NCBI GenBank assembly: GCA_016293645.1
Contig: JAEDDW010000031.1
Location: forward strand, 1-18,898
Length of the DNA: 18,898 nt
Direction of reading: 5' to 3'
DNA from: Treponema sp.
GTDB lineage: Bacteria; Spirochaetota; Spirochaetia; Treponematales; Treponemataceae
Part shown: positions 6,462 to 14,477 of the stretch, piece after piece
Numbering within the stretch: position 1 is the first letter of the stretch
Layout of the letters: every line of letters starts with the position of its first letter
Translations under genes and position numbers: made by a program
The notes under the pieces: model-generated
The model's input: only the letters and a program-made list of their open reading frames with translations
Told to the model about the DNA's origin: nothing
Databases searched by the model: none

Positions 6462-7454
6462 ATGGAAATACGTCTGGACAAAAAAGCGGCAGTAAAAAAA
6501 ATAAAATCCCTTGTATTGAGCTCAAAAGGGGACATTGAGCCTTTCAGAGTAAAACTTGAAAAGAATTTCAAGACAGATTTTTTGCCCAACAGAGTTGAAA
6601 GAACTGAAAAAAGTTATTTCGGTGTAAAATGCGACATACTTTCTCCTGAAGTTTTTGCCTCCAATCGAGTTGTGATTTACATTCACGGCGGATCTTTTGT
6701 CGGTGGGTCCCGTGAGAGCTGGAGAGGCTTCTGTTCAAATTTTGCACATGCCGTTTCTTCACGTGTTGTAGTTCCTGAGTTCCGTCTTGCTCCTTCATAT
6801 CAGTTTCCGGCTTCACTGGAAGATATAGAATGCGTCATCAGAGGTATAATCGCGGAAGGAAATGCAGCTGTCATGATGGATGAATCTGCTGCGGCTCCTG
6901 ACATCATTCTTGCAGCAGATGGCAGCGGTGCATCCCTTGCATTTGCATCGCTTTTTAAGATGGATGAGGAAAAAAGAAAGAGTATCTCAAAACTTGTTCT
7001 TTTCTCTCCATGGCTCGATCTTTCTTTTGATAGTCCTATTTTTACAGATAAGAAGTCCAGGGATAAGATAATAACTGCAAAGGACATCCGTTATGCCGCC
7101 GAGCAGTATACATATACATCCAATGTCTCAAATATTCTCGTTTCTCCTTTGAAGGCTTCCGAAAAAGATTTCTTCAATTTTCCAGAGGTCTACATTCAGT
7201 CCGGTGAAAATGAGCTTCTTCTTTCCCAGGCGGAACACATGAACGATCTTCTTACATGCTATGGAATCGACTGTACCCTGGATGTTGCACCGGGTATGTT
7301 CTATCTTTATCAGATGGCCGGAGACAGTCTGCTTGAATCAAGTTTTGCTGTTGAACGTGCTGGAAAATATGTGAACAAGCGGGCCGATCTTACTGACAAG
7401 GAACTTCTTGAAAGAGAAAGGCTCATAAAAGAAAACAACATCACGAGGGAGTAA
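6462..7454 (+). CDS. Alpha/beta-hydrolase of the HSL (hormone-sensitive lipase) type lacking the catalytic triad
   Basis: 330 residues, the usual length for an HSL-family esterase. The fold markers are there: oxyanion-hole motif HGGSF (75-79), a FRLAPSYQFPASLED segment (108-121) and SPWLDLS (182-188). All three catalytic positions are changed. The nucleophile motif GDSAGG reads ADGSGA (152-157), putting Gly154 at the serine position. The acid position (G-x-x-D) reads GENE with Glu251. The histidine position (GMxH) reads GMFY with Tyr281. Ser155, one residue along, does not fit the nucleophile elbow. The protein may be a non-catalytic binding or regulatory protein, though unusual chemistry is not excluded. 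The frame is otherwise clean and full length, so it is not an obvious pseudogene. It is the first gene of a tight operon; the U32 gene follows after one base. The C-terminal ~25 residues are highly charged. Confidence 0.85.
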   Translation: MEIRLDKKAAVKKIKSLVLSSKGDIEPFRVKLEKNFKTDFLPNRVERTEKSYFGVKCDILSPEVFASNRVVIYIHGGSFVGGSRESWRGFCSNFAHAVSSRVVVPEFRLAPSYQFPASLEDIECVIRGIIAEGNAAVMMDESAAAPDIILAADGSGASLAFASLFKMDEEKRKSISKLVLFSPWLDLSFDSPIFTDKKSRDKIITAKDIRYAAEQYTYTSNVSNILVSPLKASEKDFFNFPEVYIQSGENELLLSQAEHMNDLLTCYGIDCTLDVAPGMFYLYQMAGDSLLESSFAVERAGKYVNKRADLTDKELLERERLIKENNITRE

Positions 7455-7455
7455 T

Positions 7456-8928
7456 ATGGAACTTTTGTCTCCTGCTGGAAATATTGAAAAATTAAAGTAC
7501 TGCTATACATACGGAGCGGATGCCGCCTACATCGGACTTAAGAATTTTTCGCTGCGTGTAAAAGCAGACAACTTTTATGAGGATGAATACAAAAAAGTTG
7601 TTGAACTTAAAAATAATTTCCCTGGCCGCCGTCTGCACTGTGCCCTTAACATTGCCTTTCACAATGACGAAATTGACCGTCTTGTAAAAAATATTCCATA
7701 TTTCAAGGAATATCCTATTGATGCCTTTATTGTCCAGGATCTTGGAATTGTTCCGATTCTGCAGAAAGAGTTTCCTGATGCCGAACTTCATCTTTCGACT
7801 CAGGCAAGCTGCATGAACCGTGAAGCTGTAAAAGTCTACAAGTCCCTGGGGTTCAAACGCGTTGTCATGGGGCGAGAAGCTTCATTGCAGGAAATTGCAG
7901 AAATCAAAGACGCTGTTCCTGACATGGAAATCGAATGCTTTGTTCACGGTGCCATGTGCATTGCTTATGCCGGACGCTGTCTTATGAGTGCATACCTTAA
8001 CGGACGAAGTGCACAGGAAGGCTTCTGCAGCCATACATGCCGCTGGGATTATGACGTCCTTGCCAAGATTGACGGGGATTGTGATGCAAAGAAAATTGCA
8101 GAAAGCGGAAGTCTCGTCCTACGTGAACACAAAAGAAGCGATGAATATTTTCCGGTTTATGAAGGTGAAAATTTCACGGCGGTACTTTCTTCAAAAGATC
8201 TCTGCATGATCGATCATCTTGCTGAACTGAAGAAAGCCGGCGTAGACAGCCTTAAGATTGAAGGCCGCATGAAGAGCGTTTACTACGTTGCCATGATCAC
8301 ACGTGCATACAGAAAGGCCCTTGATGCCCTTGATGGGAAAATCACCGGAGATGAAGCAAAACCTTTTGTCGATGAACTTTATAATGTAAGCCACAGACCT
8401 TTCGCCACAGGTTTCTATTTCAACAAGGCTGATGCTGATGTTGCCGTAAGCGGTGCTAGCGACAGTCCTTTTGAACTTTCTGCTGAACTTGGAAATGCTC
8501 TTGAAGAAGACCGCATGAATGAAATCCTCAAAGTTGCCGATGATGGTCGCAAACTCAGACAGAACAAGGTCGACGCAATGTGTGAGCCGGAACGTAAGGC
8601 TTATGAAAAACGTGTCGCTGACAAACCAGACATGCATCTTCCTTTTGTGGAAAAAATCGACGGATGGAAAATGTACAGTGTTGAACCGTTGAACATGCTT
8701 TCAAAAGATACTGAAATTGAACTTGTGTCGCCTGATGTATGCGGAAAAAAAATCCAGTGGGGAAAAGATTTCCTTTTCATCAATCCGGAGAACGGACAGG
8801 TGTACAACTGGGTCTGCAACGGACATCCATGTGTGATGTATACCGGTCTTTTCATCGCAAACGGAACTCTGCTGCGTTTTAAAGATCCTGAATATATTGA
8901 AGGAAAATTCAGGGATTCTGGAAGATGA
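7456..8928 (+). CDS. U32 peptidase-family protein, probable RNA hydroxylation factor (TrhP-like)
   Basis: 490 residues. It begins MELLSPAGNIEKLK, typical of the U32 TIM-barrel domain, and contains the family signature around ECFVHGAMC-x6-C (160-175). Four cysteines, Cys168, Cys175, Cys191 and Cys195, match the cluster that binds iron-sulfur in characterised members. A C-terminal domain of about 90 residues (from MYSVEPLNML) fits the U32 C-terminal domain. Despite the name, studied relatives are RNA modification proteins: TrhP (YegQ) helps make 5-hydroxyuridine in tRNA, and RlhA hydroxylates 23S rRNA C2501. Length (~450 for TrhP, ~650 for RlhA) favours the TrhP type. The start has GAGGGAG at 7445-7451. 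The upstream stop is one base away, and the downstream gene starts inside this stop (ATGA). The true substrate in this organism is not shown. Confidence 0.88.
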   Translation: MELLSPAGNIEKLKYCYTYGADAAYIGLKNFSLRVKADNFYEDEYKKVVELKNNFPGRRLHCALNIAFHNDEIDRLVKNIPYFKEYPIDAFIVQDLGIVPILQKEFPDAELHLSTQASCMNREAVKVYKSLGFKRVVMGREASLQEIAEIKDAVPDMEIECFVHGAMCIAYAGRCLMSAYLNGRSAQEGFCSHTCRWDYDVLAKIDGDCDAKKIAESGSLVLREHKRSDEYFPVYEGENFTAVLSSKDLCMIDHLAELKKAGVDSLKIEGRMKSVYYVAMITRAYRKALDALDGKITGDEAKPFVDELYNVSHRPFATGFYFNKADADVAVSGASDSPFELSAELGNALEEDRMNEILKVADDGRKLRQNKVDAMCEPERKAYEKRVADKPDMHLPFVEKIDGWKMYSVEPLNMLSKDTEIELVSPDVCGKKIQWGKDFLFINPENGQVYNWVCNGHPCVMYTGLFIANGTLLRFKDPEYIEGKFRDSGR

Positions 8929-9614
8929 AAGAAATTGTTCCATTGCTTTTTCTTTTCATCTTTCCCTTGATTGCCGCAGCCCAGACTAAAAATTTTTTGT
9001 GGACCGAATATTCTTTCTCTGATACACGAAGTGTCAGTTCGGATGAAGTCGCATTGTCTGCCTGGCTTTCAAGAAAAACAGAAAGGAACAATGAAAGTGT
9101 TGGAGTTCAGTTTGCTGATGAACAGATAACCTTTGATGTAAATGGAATTTTCCTTATGAAAAAATGGGAGCATCTTTCCGTAAGTGCCGAAGGAATTTCA
9201 TCCATTGAAAAATACAGTGACATAAGTTTCAGGACAAACAATTTCGCAGGTATTCTATTTCACTGGGATTTCAAAGAAAATTTTTATGCAGGGACTGACG
9301 TTCTATGCGGAATTAAAACTTCCACTTTTTTTGACCTTGATCTGGATACGGTGTGGAAATTCGATACGATGCTGGGCTTTTATGCAGGCTGGAACAACCA
9401 CAATGGAAGAGACGTTTCGCTGTTCATTGGTTCAAGGGATCATTTCTTCTACCCGAATTTCGGCTACATTATTTATAGTCTTTCTTATTGCCATGAAGTC
9501 GACAGCCAGCTGACGATGCGCTCTTCAATTTTTGTCCGTGGAATCGACATGATGACGGTCTCCTCATATGTTGATGGATGGGGTATGAAATTCTCGATGG
9601 GGTTCCGGCTGTAA
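8925..9614 (+). CDS. Predicted outer-membrane beta-barrel protein, unknown function
   Basis: 229 residues with a signal peptide (MKEIVPLLFLFIFPLIAAAQ; likely cut after Ala19). The mature protein is rich in aromatic residues and alternating hydrophobic/polar stretches such as ISFRTNNFAGILFHWDF, FYAGTDVLCGIKT and FDTMLGFYAGW. It ends FSMGFRL, compatible with a final beta-strand. This pattern suggests a small outer-membrane barrel of about 8-10 strands, but no known family is recognised. The start overlaps the U32 stop by four bases (ATGA), and the next gene starts in this gene's stop (TAATG). It is therefore expressed with the U32 protein and a metallophosphoesterase lipoprotein, and may work with the latter at the cell surface. 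Confidence is high that it is a real exported protein and lower for the barrel. Confidence 0.7.
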   Translation: MKEIVPLLFLFIFPLIAAAQTKNFLWTEYSFSDTRSVSSDEVALSAWLSRKTERNNESVGVQFADEQITFDVNGIFLMKKWEHLSVSAEGISSIEKYSDISFRTNNFAGILFHWDFKENFYAGTDVLCGIKTSTFFDLDLDTVWKFDTMLGFYAGWNNHNGRDVSLFIGSRDHFFYPNFGYIIYSLSYCHEVDSQLTMRSSIFVRGIDMMTVSSYVDGWGMKFSMGFRL

Positions 9615-10495
9615 TGAAAAGAAAACTTTCGCTTTTAATTTTTGCTTTTTCTCTTTTCTGTCTTTCATCATGTTTCATGGGGTGGAGTGAATTCTTTTAC
9701 CGTGATGACCAGGTCAACAAACGTTCCCGCCGCGTTGTGAATTTCGACGGAACTGAATATGCTCCGGCTGCAATCAACGAAAACTGTTTCAGCATAATTA
9801 TCTTTTCTGACATCCATTTTGGAACTTTGGATGAAAAGTTCTTGAAAAACTTTTTGAACTGGATGGAAAAGAAAAAATCTGAGCTTGGTTCCGTCTGTCC
9901 CTTGAAATTCATTGCCTGTCTTGGTGATGTTACTTCCGAAGCATCGTCTTCCGAATATAGGGAATACAGGAATTTCTGCGATGAAGTTTTTAATAGGACT
10001 GGACTCAGGATATATACAATTCCTGGTAATCATGACCTTTATAGTTCCGGATGGGATAACTGGAAAGAATATGTCTGGCCGCATACCGGTGCCTATAGAT
10101 TTACGACTAGAAATGGAAATGGGAGTCTCAGCTGGTATTTTCTCGATTCCGCCAATGGAACTCTCGGAAATCCTCAGTATGAAAACTTGACGATGGCCAT
10201 GAAGAACGATCCCAACGACAAGATTGTTTTTTCACACTATCCGCTTTACGCCAATGGCTGGTGGTATTACATCATGCAGAATCTCAACGAGAGGGATGCG
10301 CTCATATCATTATATGCAAAAAACCACGTGAAGTATCTGTTCTCTGGACATGCCCATTTTGAACATGATCACGAGTTTGGAAATTACTTTTATGAACGTT
10401 CTCTTGCGGCATTCAAACGGAATGGAGAGGTTGTTGTCTTCCGGGTAAATCTGAAAGAAAAAAAATATGACTCGGAAAAATTCTACATGGACTAG
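9614..10495 (+). CDS. Calcineurin-like metallophosphoesterase, lipoprotein
   Basis: 293 residues from the ATG at 9614, chosen because it gives a complete lipoprotein signal (MKRKLSLLIFAFSLFCLSSC, lipobox LSSC, lipidated Cys20). A longer frame from 9578 would bury that signal. All metallophosphoesterase metal-binding motifs are present in order: SDIH (Asp66, His68), LGD (Asp105), GNHD (Asn139, His140), SHYP (His208) and GHAH (His246, His248). A two-metal phosphohydrolase anchored to a membrane and facing the periplasm or outside is predicted. Typical substrates are phosphomonoesters, phosphodiesters or nucleotides; none can be assigned here. The ATG overlaps the stop of the barrel gene (TAATG), making it the last gene of the four-gene operon. 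No clear terminator follows in the 124-base gap. Confidence 0.88.
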   Translation: MKRKLSLLIFAFSLFCLSSCFMGWSEFFYRDDQVNKRSRRVVNFDGTEYAPAAINENCFSIIIFSDIHFGTLDEKFLKNFLNWMEKKKSELGSVCPLKFIACLGDVTSEASSSEYREYRNFCDEVFNRTGLRIYTIPGNHDLYSSGWDNWKEYVWPHTGAYRFTTRNGNGSLSWYFLDSANGTLGNPQYENLTMAMKNDPNDKIVFSHYPLYANGWWYYIMQNLNERDALISLYAKNHVKYLFSGHAHFEHDHEFGNYFYERSLAAFKRNGEVVVFRVNLKEKKYDSEKFYMD

Positions 10496-10584
10496 AATCC
10501 TCTTGAAAAATCAACAGCTTAGCCTCTGTCCATCAGAATATTGATTCTTTCGTGTGAATAAAGACTGTATTCAATGTTTAAGAC

Positions 10585-10613
10585 TTGTTGATTGTTTCAT
10601 AATATTCTAATAT
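10585..10613 (+). promoter_or_regulatory. Possible relA/spoT promoter
   Basis: TTGTTG (10585-10590), a 17-base spacer and TAATAT (10608-10613) stand six bases before the ATG at 10620, with no Shine-Dalgarno sequence. Both boxes are imperfect. An alternative -10, CATAAT, lies at 10598-10603. The octamer AATCAACA at 10509-10516 is the reverse complement of TGTTGATT at 10586-10593, which overlaps the -35 box. Confidence 0.4.
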
Positions 10614-10619
10614 TTCATT

Positions 10620-12518
10620 ATGAGTGAACTGAAGGGAATAGAACAGACGGAAACTGATCCTGAGATTCTCATAAATGCTTTTCTCAAGGATTTTTCAGAA
10701 GTATATAATTCCGAAGACAAAGAGAAAATAGATGATGCATGGAATTATCTCATTGGCAAAACCGCAGCATTGAAACGAAACTGCGGCAGACCTTATTATA
10801 TTCATCCCCTTCGCGTTGCAAGAATCCTTGCGGAAAAACATCTTGGTGCCGACACCATTGTCGCCGGCCTCTTTCATAACATACTTGATGTCGACAATGA
10901 CTGTCTTGGAGAGATAGAAGAAAGATTCGGAAAGGAAATCGCCAACATATGCAGCGGTACAGCAAAGATTACAGGACTCAAAATAAAAAGTAAGACCATG
11001 CAGCAGGCTGACTGCATCAGAAAAATGCTTTTTGCCATGGTCGATGATATCCGTGTCATTCTCGTCAAACTTGCAGACAGACTTGACCGAATGCGTAACC
11101 TTAAGTTTGTAAGTCCAGAGGCTCAGAAAGCTGTCGCAAAAGAAGTCATAGACATCTGGTGTCCCCTTGCTAGTCGTCTTGGTATGGCGGACATAAAAAG
11201 CGAGATGGAAGATCTTTCGCTCAAATATTCCAACCCTGATGTCTTTCAGCAGATAAAATCCATTGTCGCCCAGAAAAAACAGGAGCGTTCTGAATATCTC
11301 AACAATGCTGTGAAGAAGATCTATACTGCCACGGAAAAGGCTGGAATTTCAGTTTCGATTTCAAGCCGTGCAAAGCATTTCTATTCTATCTATCAAAAGA
11401 TGAGAAAAAGAAACAAGGATGCAGGTGAGCTTTATGATCTTCTTGCCCTTCGCATAATCTGCAATACGGATGCTGAATGCTATACCCTTATTGGAATTGT
11501 CCATGGACTCTGGAAGCCGATGGAAGGCCGCTTCAAGGACTATATTGCCATGCCAAAAGCAAATGGATATCAGTCTTTGCATACGACGGTCATTTGTGAT
11601 GGCAAACCTCTTGAAATCCAGATCAGAACTCAGGAGATGCATAATATTGCTGAACACGGTGTTGCTTCCCATTGGCTTTATAAAAAAGGTACAAACAAGG
11701 ATATGGTGAAAGCGGAAGATCTCAGCATCATCAACCAACTCAGGGCTTTGCGTGATGAAGATCTAAGTAATGAAAGTTTCTTCAAGGAACTCAAGACGGA
11801 ACTTCTGGGAGATTCCATTTATGTATTTACTCCGATGGGAGATGTAAAGGAACTTCCAAAAGGAGCGAATGCAATTGACTTTGCGTACATGATCCACTCG
11901 TCAATCGGAGAAAAAATCATTGGTGCCAAAGCCGACGGAAAAATAATTCCGCTTACTCAGCCGTTGAAAAACACCCAGATCATAGAGGTGCTTACTAGTC
12001 CGTATTCTCATCCTACCCAGGCTCATCTGAAGGCTGTAAAGACCAGTCGTGCACATTCAAGAATCAATGCATGGCTTTCTGCCAACGATCCGACTTACAT
12101 TGACAGGGAAGCCCAGGAAAAACGAGACGCGGAAATTCTTGCCAATACTTTGTATTCAAAGAAAGTTGCAGAAGAAAAAAGAAAGAATTCTAAAGAAAAG
12201 AAAAAGATTTCGGAATACTCAGGAAAGGTCAGGGTTGATGGTCTTACAAATTACCTTGTGACCATTGCAAAATGCTGTTCACCTGTTCCTGGTGAATCCA
12301 TCGTCGGATATGTTTCACGCAGCAGGGGAATCACTGTCCACCGTGCAGACTGCCTGACGTTTCTTAGAATTCCTGACATAGAACGACGCAAGGTCAGGGT
12401 TGAATGGGATACTTCCGAAAAAAAATTAAGCGAAAAGGAAGAGAAACTCAGAGAAGAACGGAATGAAAAACTGCGTCAAAAACAGATAGAGAAAAATCAA
12501 TACAAGAAACAGCGATAG
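10620..12518 (+). CDS. RelA/SpoT homologue: (p)ppGpp synthetase with degenerate hydrolase domain and no ACT domain
   Basis: 632 residues; long RSH proteins usually have about 700-750. The synthetase domain looks intact: AKHFYSIYQKM (251-261), YDLLALR (Asp273), GRFKDYIAMPKANGYQSLHT (RxKD loop, 303-322) and EIQIRTQEMHNIAEHGVASHW with Glu332. The hydrolase HD domain keeps His62 (YIHPLRVA) and His86, but HD-x-x-ED reads HNILDVD (Asn87, Asp90, Val91). The ADRLHNMRT segment reads ADRLDRMRN (152-160). Hydrolysis is therefore probably lost. A TGS domain (~396-460) and the conserved cysteine region with CC at 552-553 and HRADC at 574-578 follow. The usual C-terminal ACT/RRM domain is missing; a Lys/Glu-rich tail of ~35 residues takes its place. 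The protein makes the stringent-response alarmones (p)ppGpp. The BMP lipoprotein gene follows after 12 bases. Confidence 0.92.
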   Translation: MSELKGIEQTETDPEILINAFLKDFSEVYNSEDKEKIDDAWNYLIGKTAALKRNCGRPYYIHPLRVARILAEKHLGADTIVAGLFHNILDVDNDCLGEIEERFGKEIANICSGTAKITGLKIKSKTMQQADCIRKMLFAMVDDIRVILVKLADRLDRMRNLKFVSPEAQKAVAKEVIDIWCPLASRLGMADIKSEMEDLSLKYSNPDVFQQIKSIVAQKKQERSEYLNNAVKKIYTATEKAGISVSISSRAKHFYSIYQKMRKRNKDAGELYDLLALRIICNTDAECYTLIGIVHGLWKPMEGRFKDYIAMPKANGYQSLHTTVICDGKPLEIQIRTQEMHNIAEHGVASHWLYKKGTNKDMVKAEDLSIINQLRALRDEDLSNESFFKELKTELLGDSIYVFTPMGDVKELPKGANAIDFAYMIHSSIGEKIIGAKADGKIIPLTQPLKNTQIIEVLTSPYSHPTQAHLKAVKTSRAHSRINAWLSANDPTYIDREAQEKRDAEILANTLYSKKVAEEKRKNSKEKKKISEYSGKVRVDGLTNYLVTIAKCCSPVPGESIVGYVSRSRGITVHRADCLTFLRIPDIERRKVRVEWDTSEKKLSEKEEKLREERNEKLRQKQIEKNQYKKQR

Positions 12519-12530
12519 AGGTTTTACGAA

Positions 12531-13613
12531 ATGAAAAGATGTTCATTATTTTTGATTGCATTGCTTTTCCTTTTTTCAGGATGTCTGAAAAAAAATGAGG
12601 ACAAAAACAGTTCAGTTTCAAAAAACTCAGTCAAGATAGGTTTTATTTATGTGGGTTCTGTGAAGGATATGGGATATAATCAGGCACAGGATTCAGGCAG
12701 GGTTGCGCTTGGAAAAGCTGGATTCAAAACCATGTATGTTGAAAATGTTCCGGAAAATGATAAAGCTGTTCTTGTCATGGAAGCTCTGATAAAACAGGGG
12801 TGTAACATCATTTACTGTACAAGTTATGGATATAAGCCTTATGTACTTGAAACTGCAAGAAGATTTCCTGAGGTAAAATTCGGCCATTGCTCTGGAGATG
12901 AAAGGCTTTCCAACGTTTCGACATATTTTGGAAGAATATATGAAGCAAGGTATCTGACTGGACTTGTTGCAGGCCTTCGTACCTCCACCAACAGAATCGG
13001 TTATGTTGCGGCTTTCCCGGTACCGGAATGTATCCGAGGAATCAATGCCTTTGCTCTTGGTGTAAAGGCTGTCAATCCAGATGCCATTGTTGAAGTTAAA
13101 TTCACCCACTCATGGAATGATTCTGAAATTGAAGAAAAAAAAGCTGAAGAACTTCTGAAGTCAGGTTGTGATGTTATGACACAGCATCAGAACTCTACCA
13201 TCATCCAGAAAAAGACTCAGGAAAAAGGCGCTTATTGCATCGGTTATAATTCCTCCATGATAGAAGCCGCACCAAAATCTTATTTGACTGCCGCTGTGTT
13301 CAATTGGGAAGTTTTCGTCCTTGATGATGTAAACAGTTATATTGAAGGAAACTGGAAAAGCCGCTTCTATTGGGAAGGTCTCGATTCAGGTATGGTCGAT
13401 ATTGATACCCTGACAAAGTTGTGTGTTCCTGGAACGGCTAGAATAGTTGAGGAAGCAAAAAACAAAATCATAAATAAATCACTCTCAATCTTCAAAGGTC
13501 CTATATACGACAACTCTGGAAATCTGAAAATTGAGGATGGTGTTGAAATGACATCCTCTGAAATCTGGAATATGGACTGGTTTGTTGAAGGAATTGTGTG
13601 CAAGGATCTTTGA
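12531..13613 (+). CDS. BMP-family substrate-binding lipoprotein (nucleoside/purine uptake type)
   Basis: 360 residues, normal for the family. The lipoprotein signal is MKRCSLFLIALLFLFSGC with lipidated Cys18. The mature protein starts with a short polar linker, then VKIGFIYVGSVKDMGYN (34-50) and the DSGR motif (54-57), matching the first ligand-binding loop of BMP/PnrA (TmpC) proteins. IGYVAAFPVPECIRGINAFALG is the typical hinge-region strand. Family members bind purine nucleosides or related compounds and feed an ABC importer; treponemal TmpC/PnrA binds purine nucleosides. No ATPase or permease gene is in the window. The ribosome binding site AGAGG (12517-12521) overlaps the relA/spoT stop, so the two genes are probably co-transcribed. 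The exact ligand is not shown. Confidence 0.88.
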   Translation: MKRCSLFLIALLFLFSGCLKKNEDKNSSVSKNSVKIGFIYVGSVKDMGYNQAQDSGRVALGKAGFKTMYVENVPENDKAVLVMEALIKQGCNIIYCTSYGYKPYVLETARRFPEVKFGHCSGDERLSNVSTYFGRIYEARYLTGLVAGLRTSTNRIGYVAAFPVPECIRGINAFALGVKAVNPDAIVEVKFTHSWNDSEIEEKKAEELLKSGCDVMTQHQNSTIIQKKTQEKGAYCIGYNSSMIEAAPKSYLTAAVFNWEVFVLDDVNSYIEGNWKSRFYWEGLDSGMVDIDTLTKLCVPGTARIVEEAKNKIINKSLSIFKGPIYDNSGNLKIEDGVEMTSSEIWNMDWFVEGIVCKDL

Positions 13614-13652
13614 TTCGTGCCGATGGTGCTGTATTCAATGCAGGTTGAACTT

Positions 13653-14387
13653 TCATTCCGGGAGCCTGCCGTAAATCCTGTTCACTTCTTCTGTATATAC
13701 GCCTGGCTGTGAATATATCATGAGACTGCTTTCCACCGTCAGTTCAGGGCGGGTGCATTTTTCCGCCTCAATGAGGACCATGGCTGGTCTGTCTCCTTCC
13801 TTTGGCTGAACAAGTCTCATTCGCCTTGCTCCCAGATTGTATTTTTCAAGCAGTATTAAAATTTCTCCAATTCTTCCGGGTCTGTGGATCATGTAAAATT
13901 TCCCGTTGGATCTAAGAAGTTCGCTTGCTGTCTTTATCACATCTTCCAGACTGCAATAAATCTCCTGCCGTGCTATGGATCTGGGATTTTCCTGGGTCTG
14001 TGAATTTGTCTTCATGTATGGAGGATTTGCAGTCACAGCATCATATGTGTTTTTCTCAAAAATGGAACAAGCGTTTTTCAAATCTCCTTCGTAGACTTCT
14101 ATTCTGTTTTGAAGCCCATCGAGTCTCAAGCTTTCTTTTGCCAGTTCAACCATGTCATGCTGAATTTCAATGGCATGGATTTTCTCTGCCTTGATTTTAC
14201 CTGCAAGCAGAATCGGAACAATTCCGTTTCCGGTGCAAAGGTCGCAGACTTTGTTTCCTCTGATGTTTTTTGCATAATCGGCAAGAAGTATTGCATCAAT
14301 TCCGAAACAGAATTTGCTTTTGTCCTGATAGATTCTATACGGACTGCCACAATCAGAAAGATCTTCTACGGAAATGTTGTTTTTCAT
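13653..14387 (-). CDS. TrmN6-like tRNA1(Val) adenine-37 N6-methyltransferase
   Basis: 244 residues from the ATG at 14387 (MKNNISVEDLSDCG...). The longer open frame to 14567 was rejected because it would overlap the divergent gene and the likely promoter. It is a class I SAM-dependent methyltransferase with motif I VCDLCTGNGIVPILLAG (47-63) and the amino-methylating motif NPPY (121-124), followed by KTNSQTQENPRSIARQE. The YQDKSKFCFGIDAILLADY segment before motif I is typical of the YfiC/TrmN6 group, which makes m6A37 in tRNA1(Val). A related DNA or RNA adenine methylase is possible but less likely. There is no Shine-Dalgarno sequence; a perfect TATAAT lies seven bases before the ATG. The gene is convergent with the BMP gene (39-base gap, no clear terminator) and divergent from the RluA-type gene. 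Confidence 0.82.
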   Translation of the reverse strand: MKNNISVEDLSDCGSPYRIYQDKSKFCFGIDAILLADYAKNIRGNKVCDLCTGNGIVPILLAGKIKAEKIHAIEIQHDMVELAKESLRLDGLQNRIEVYEGDLKNACSIFEKNTYDAVTANPPYMKTNSQTQENPRSIARQEIYCSLEDVIKTASELLRSNGKFYMIHRPGRIGEILILLEKYNLGARRMRLVQPKEGDRPAMVLIEAEKCTRPELTVESSLMIYSQPGVYTEEVNRIYGRLPE

Positions 14388-14394
14388 GCCGGTG

Positions 14395-14403
14395 ATTATA
14401 GCA
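14395..14403 (-). promoter_or_regulatory. Extended -10 promoter of the TrmN6-like gene
   Basis: On the minus strand this reads TGCTATAAT: a TGn extension and a perfect -10 box. Seven bases separate it from the ATG at 14387, so the mRNA would start at or next to the start codon. No good -35 box is seen. It differs by one base from the two TGCTACAAT promoters at 6422-6454. Confidence 0.65.
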
Positions 14404-14465
14404 CGAACTTTATTTGTGTTCGACAAGGTTGCCGTTTGTCTATGGCAAGCAATCTGATTATCCAT

Positions 14466-14471
14466 TATACT
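14466..14471 (+). promoter_or_regulatory. -10 element of the RluA-type gene
   Basis: TATACT (five of six consensus bases) ends six bases before the ATG at 14478, with no Shine-Dalgarno sequence between. There is no TGn extension and no clear -35. Small inverted repeats lie upstream (GACAA 14422-14426 / TTGTC 14436-14440; TTGCC 14429-14433 / GGCAA 14444-14448). Confidence 0.45.
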
Positions 14472-14477
14472 TCCATC

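Noticed and set aside
6416..6589. 58-residue N-terminal extension of metA
   Set aside because: It overlaps the divergent hydrolase gene and the dyad promoter; MPIKIDSDLPA is the standard MetA N-terminus.
6462..7454. Calling the hydrolase a pseudogene
   Set aside because: The frame is full length without stops, the fold motifs are kept and the gene leads a tight operon; loss of catalysis alone does not make it a pseudogene.
9578..9613. Upstream start for the metallophosphoesterase
   Set aside because: It would place 12 residues before a complete lipoprotein signal peptide and overlap the barrel gene by 37 bases.
14109..14477. N-terminal extension of the RluA-type protein, and the ATG at 14442
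   Set aside because: The extension lies antisense to the TrmN6-like gene and lacks coding character. The ATG at 14442 has no good ribosome binding site and lies upstream of the -10 at 14466; it remains possible.
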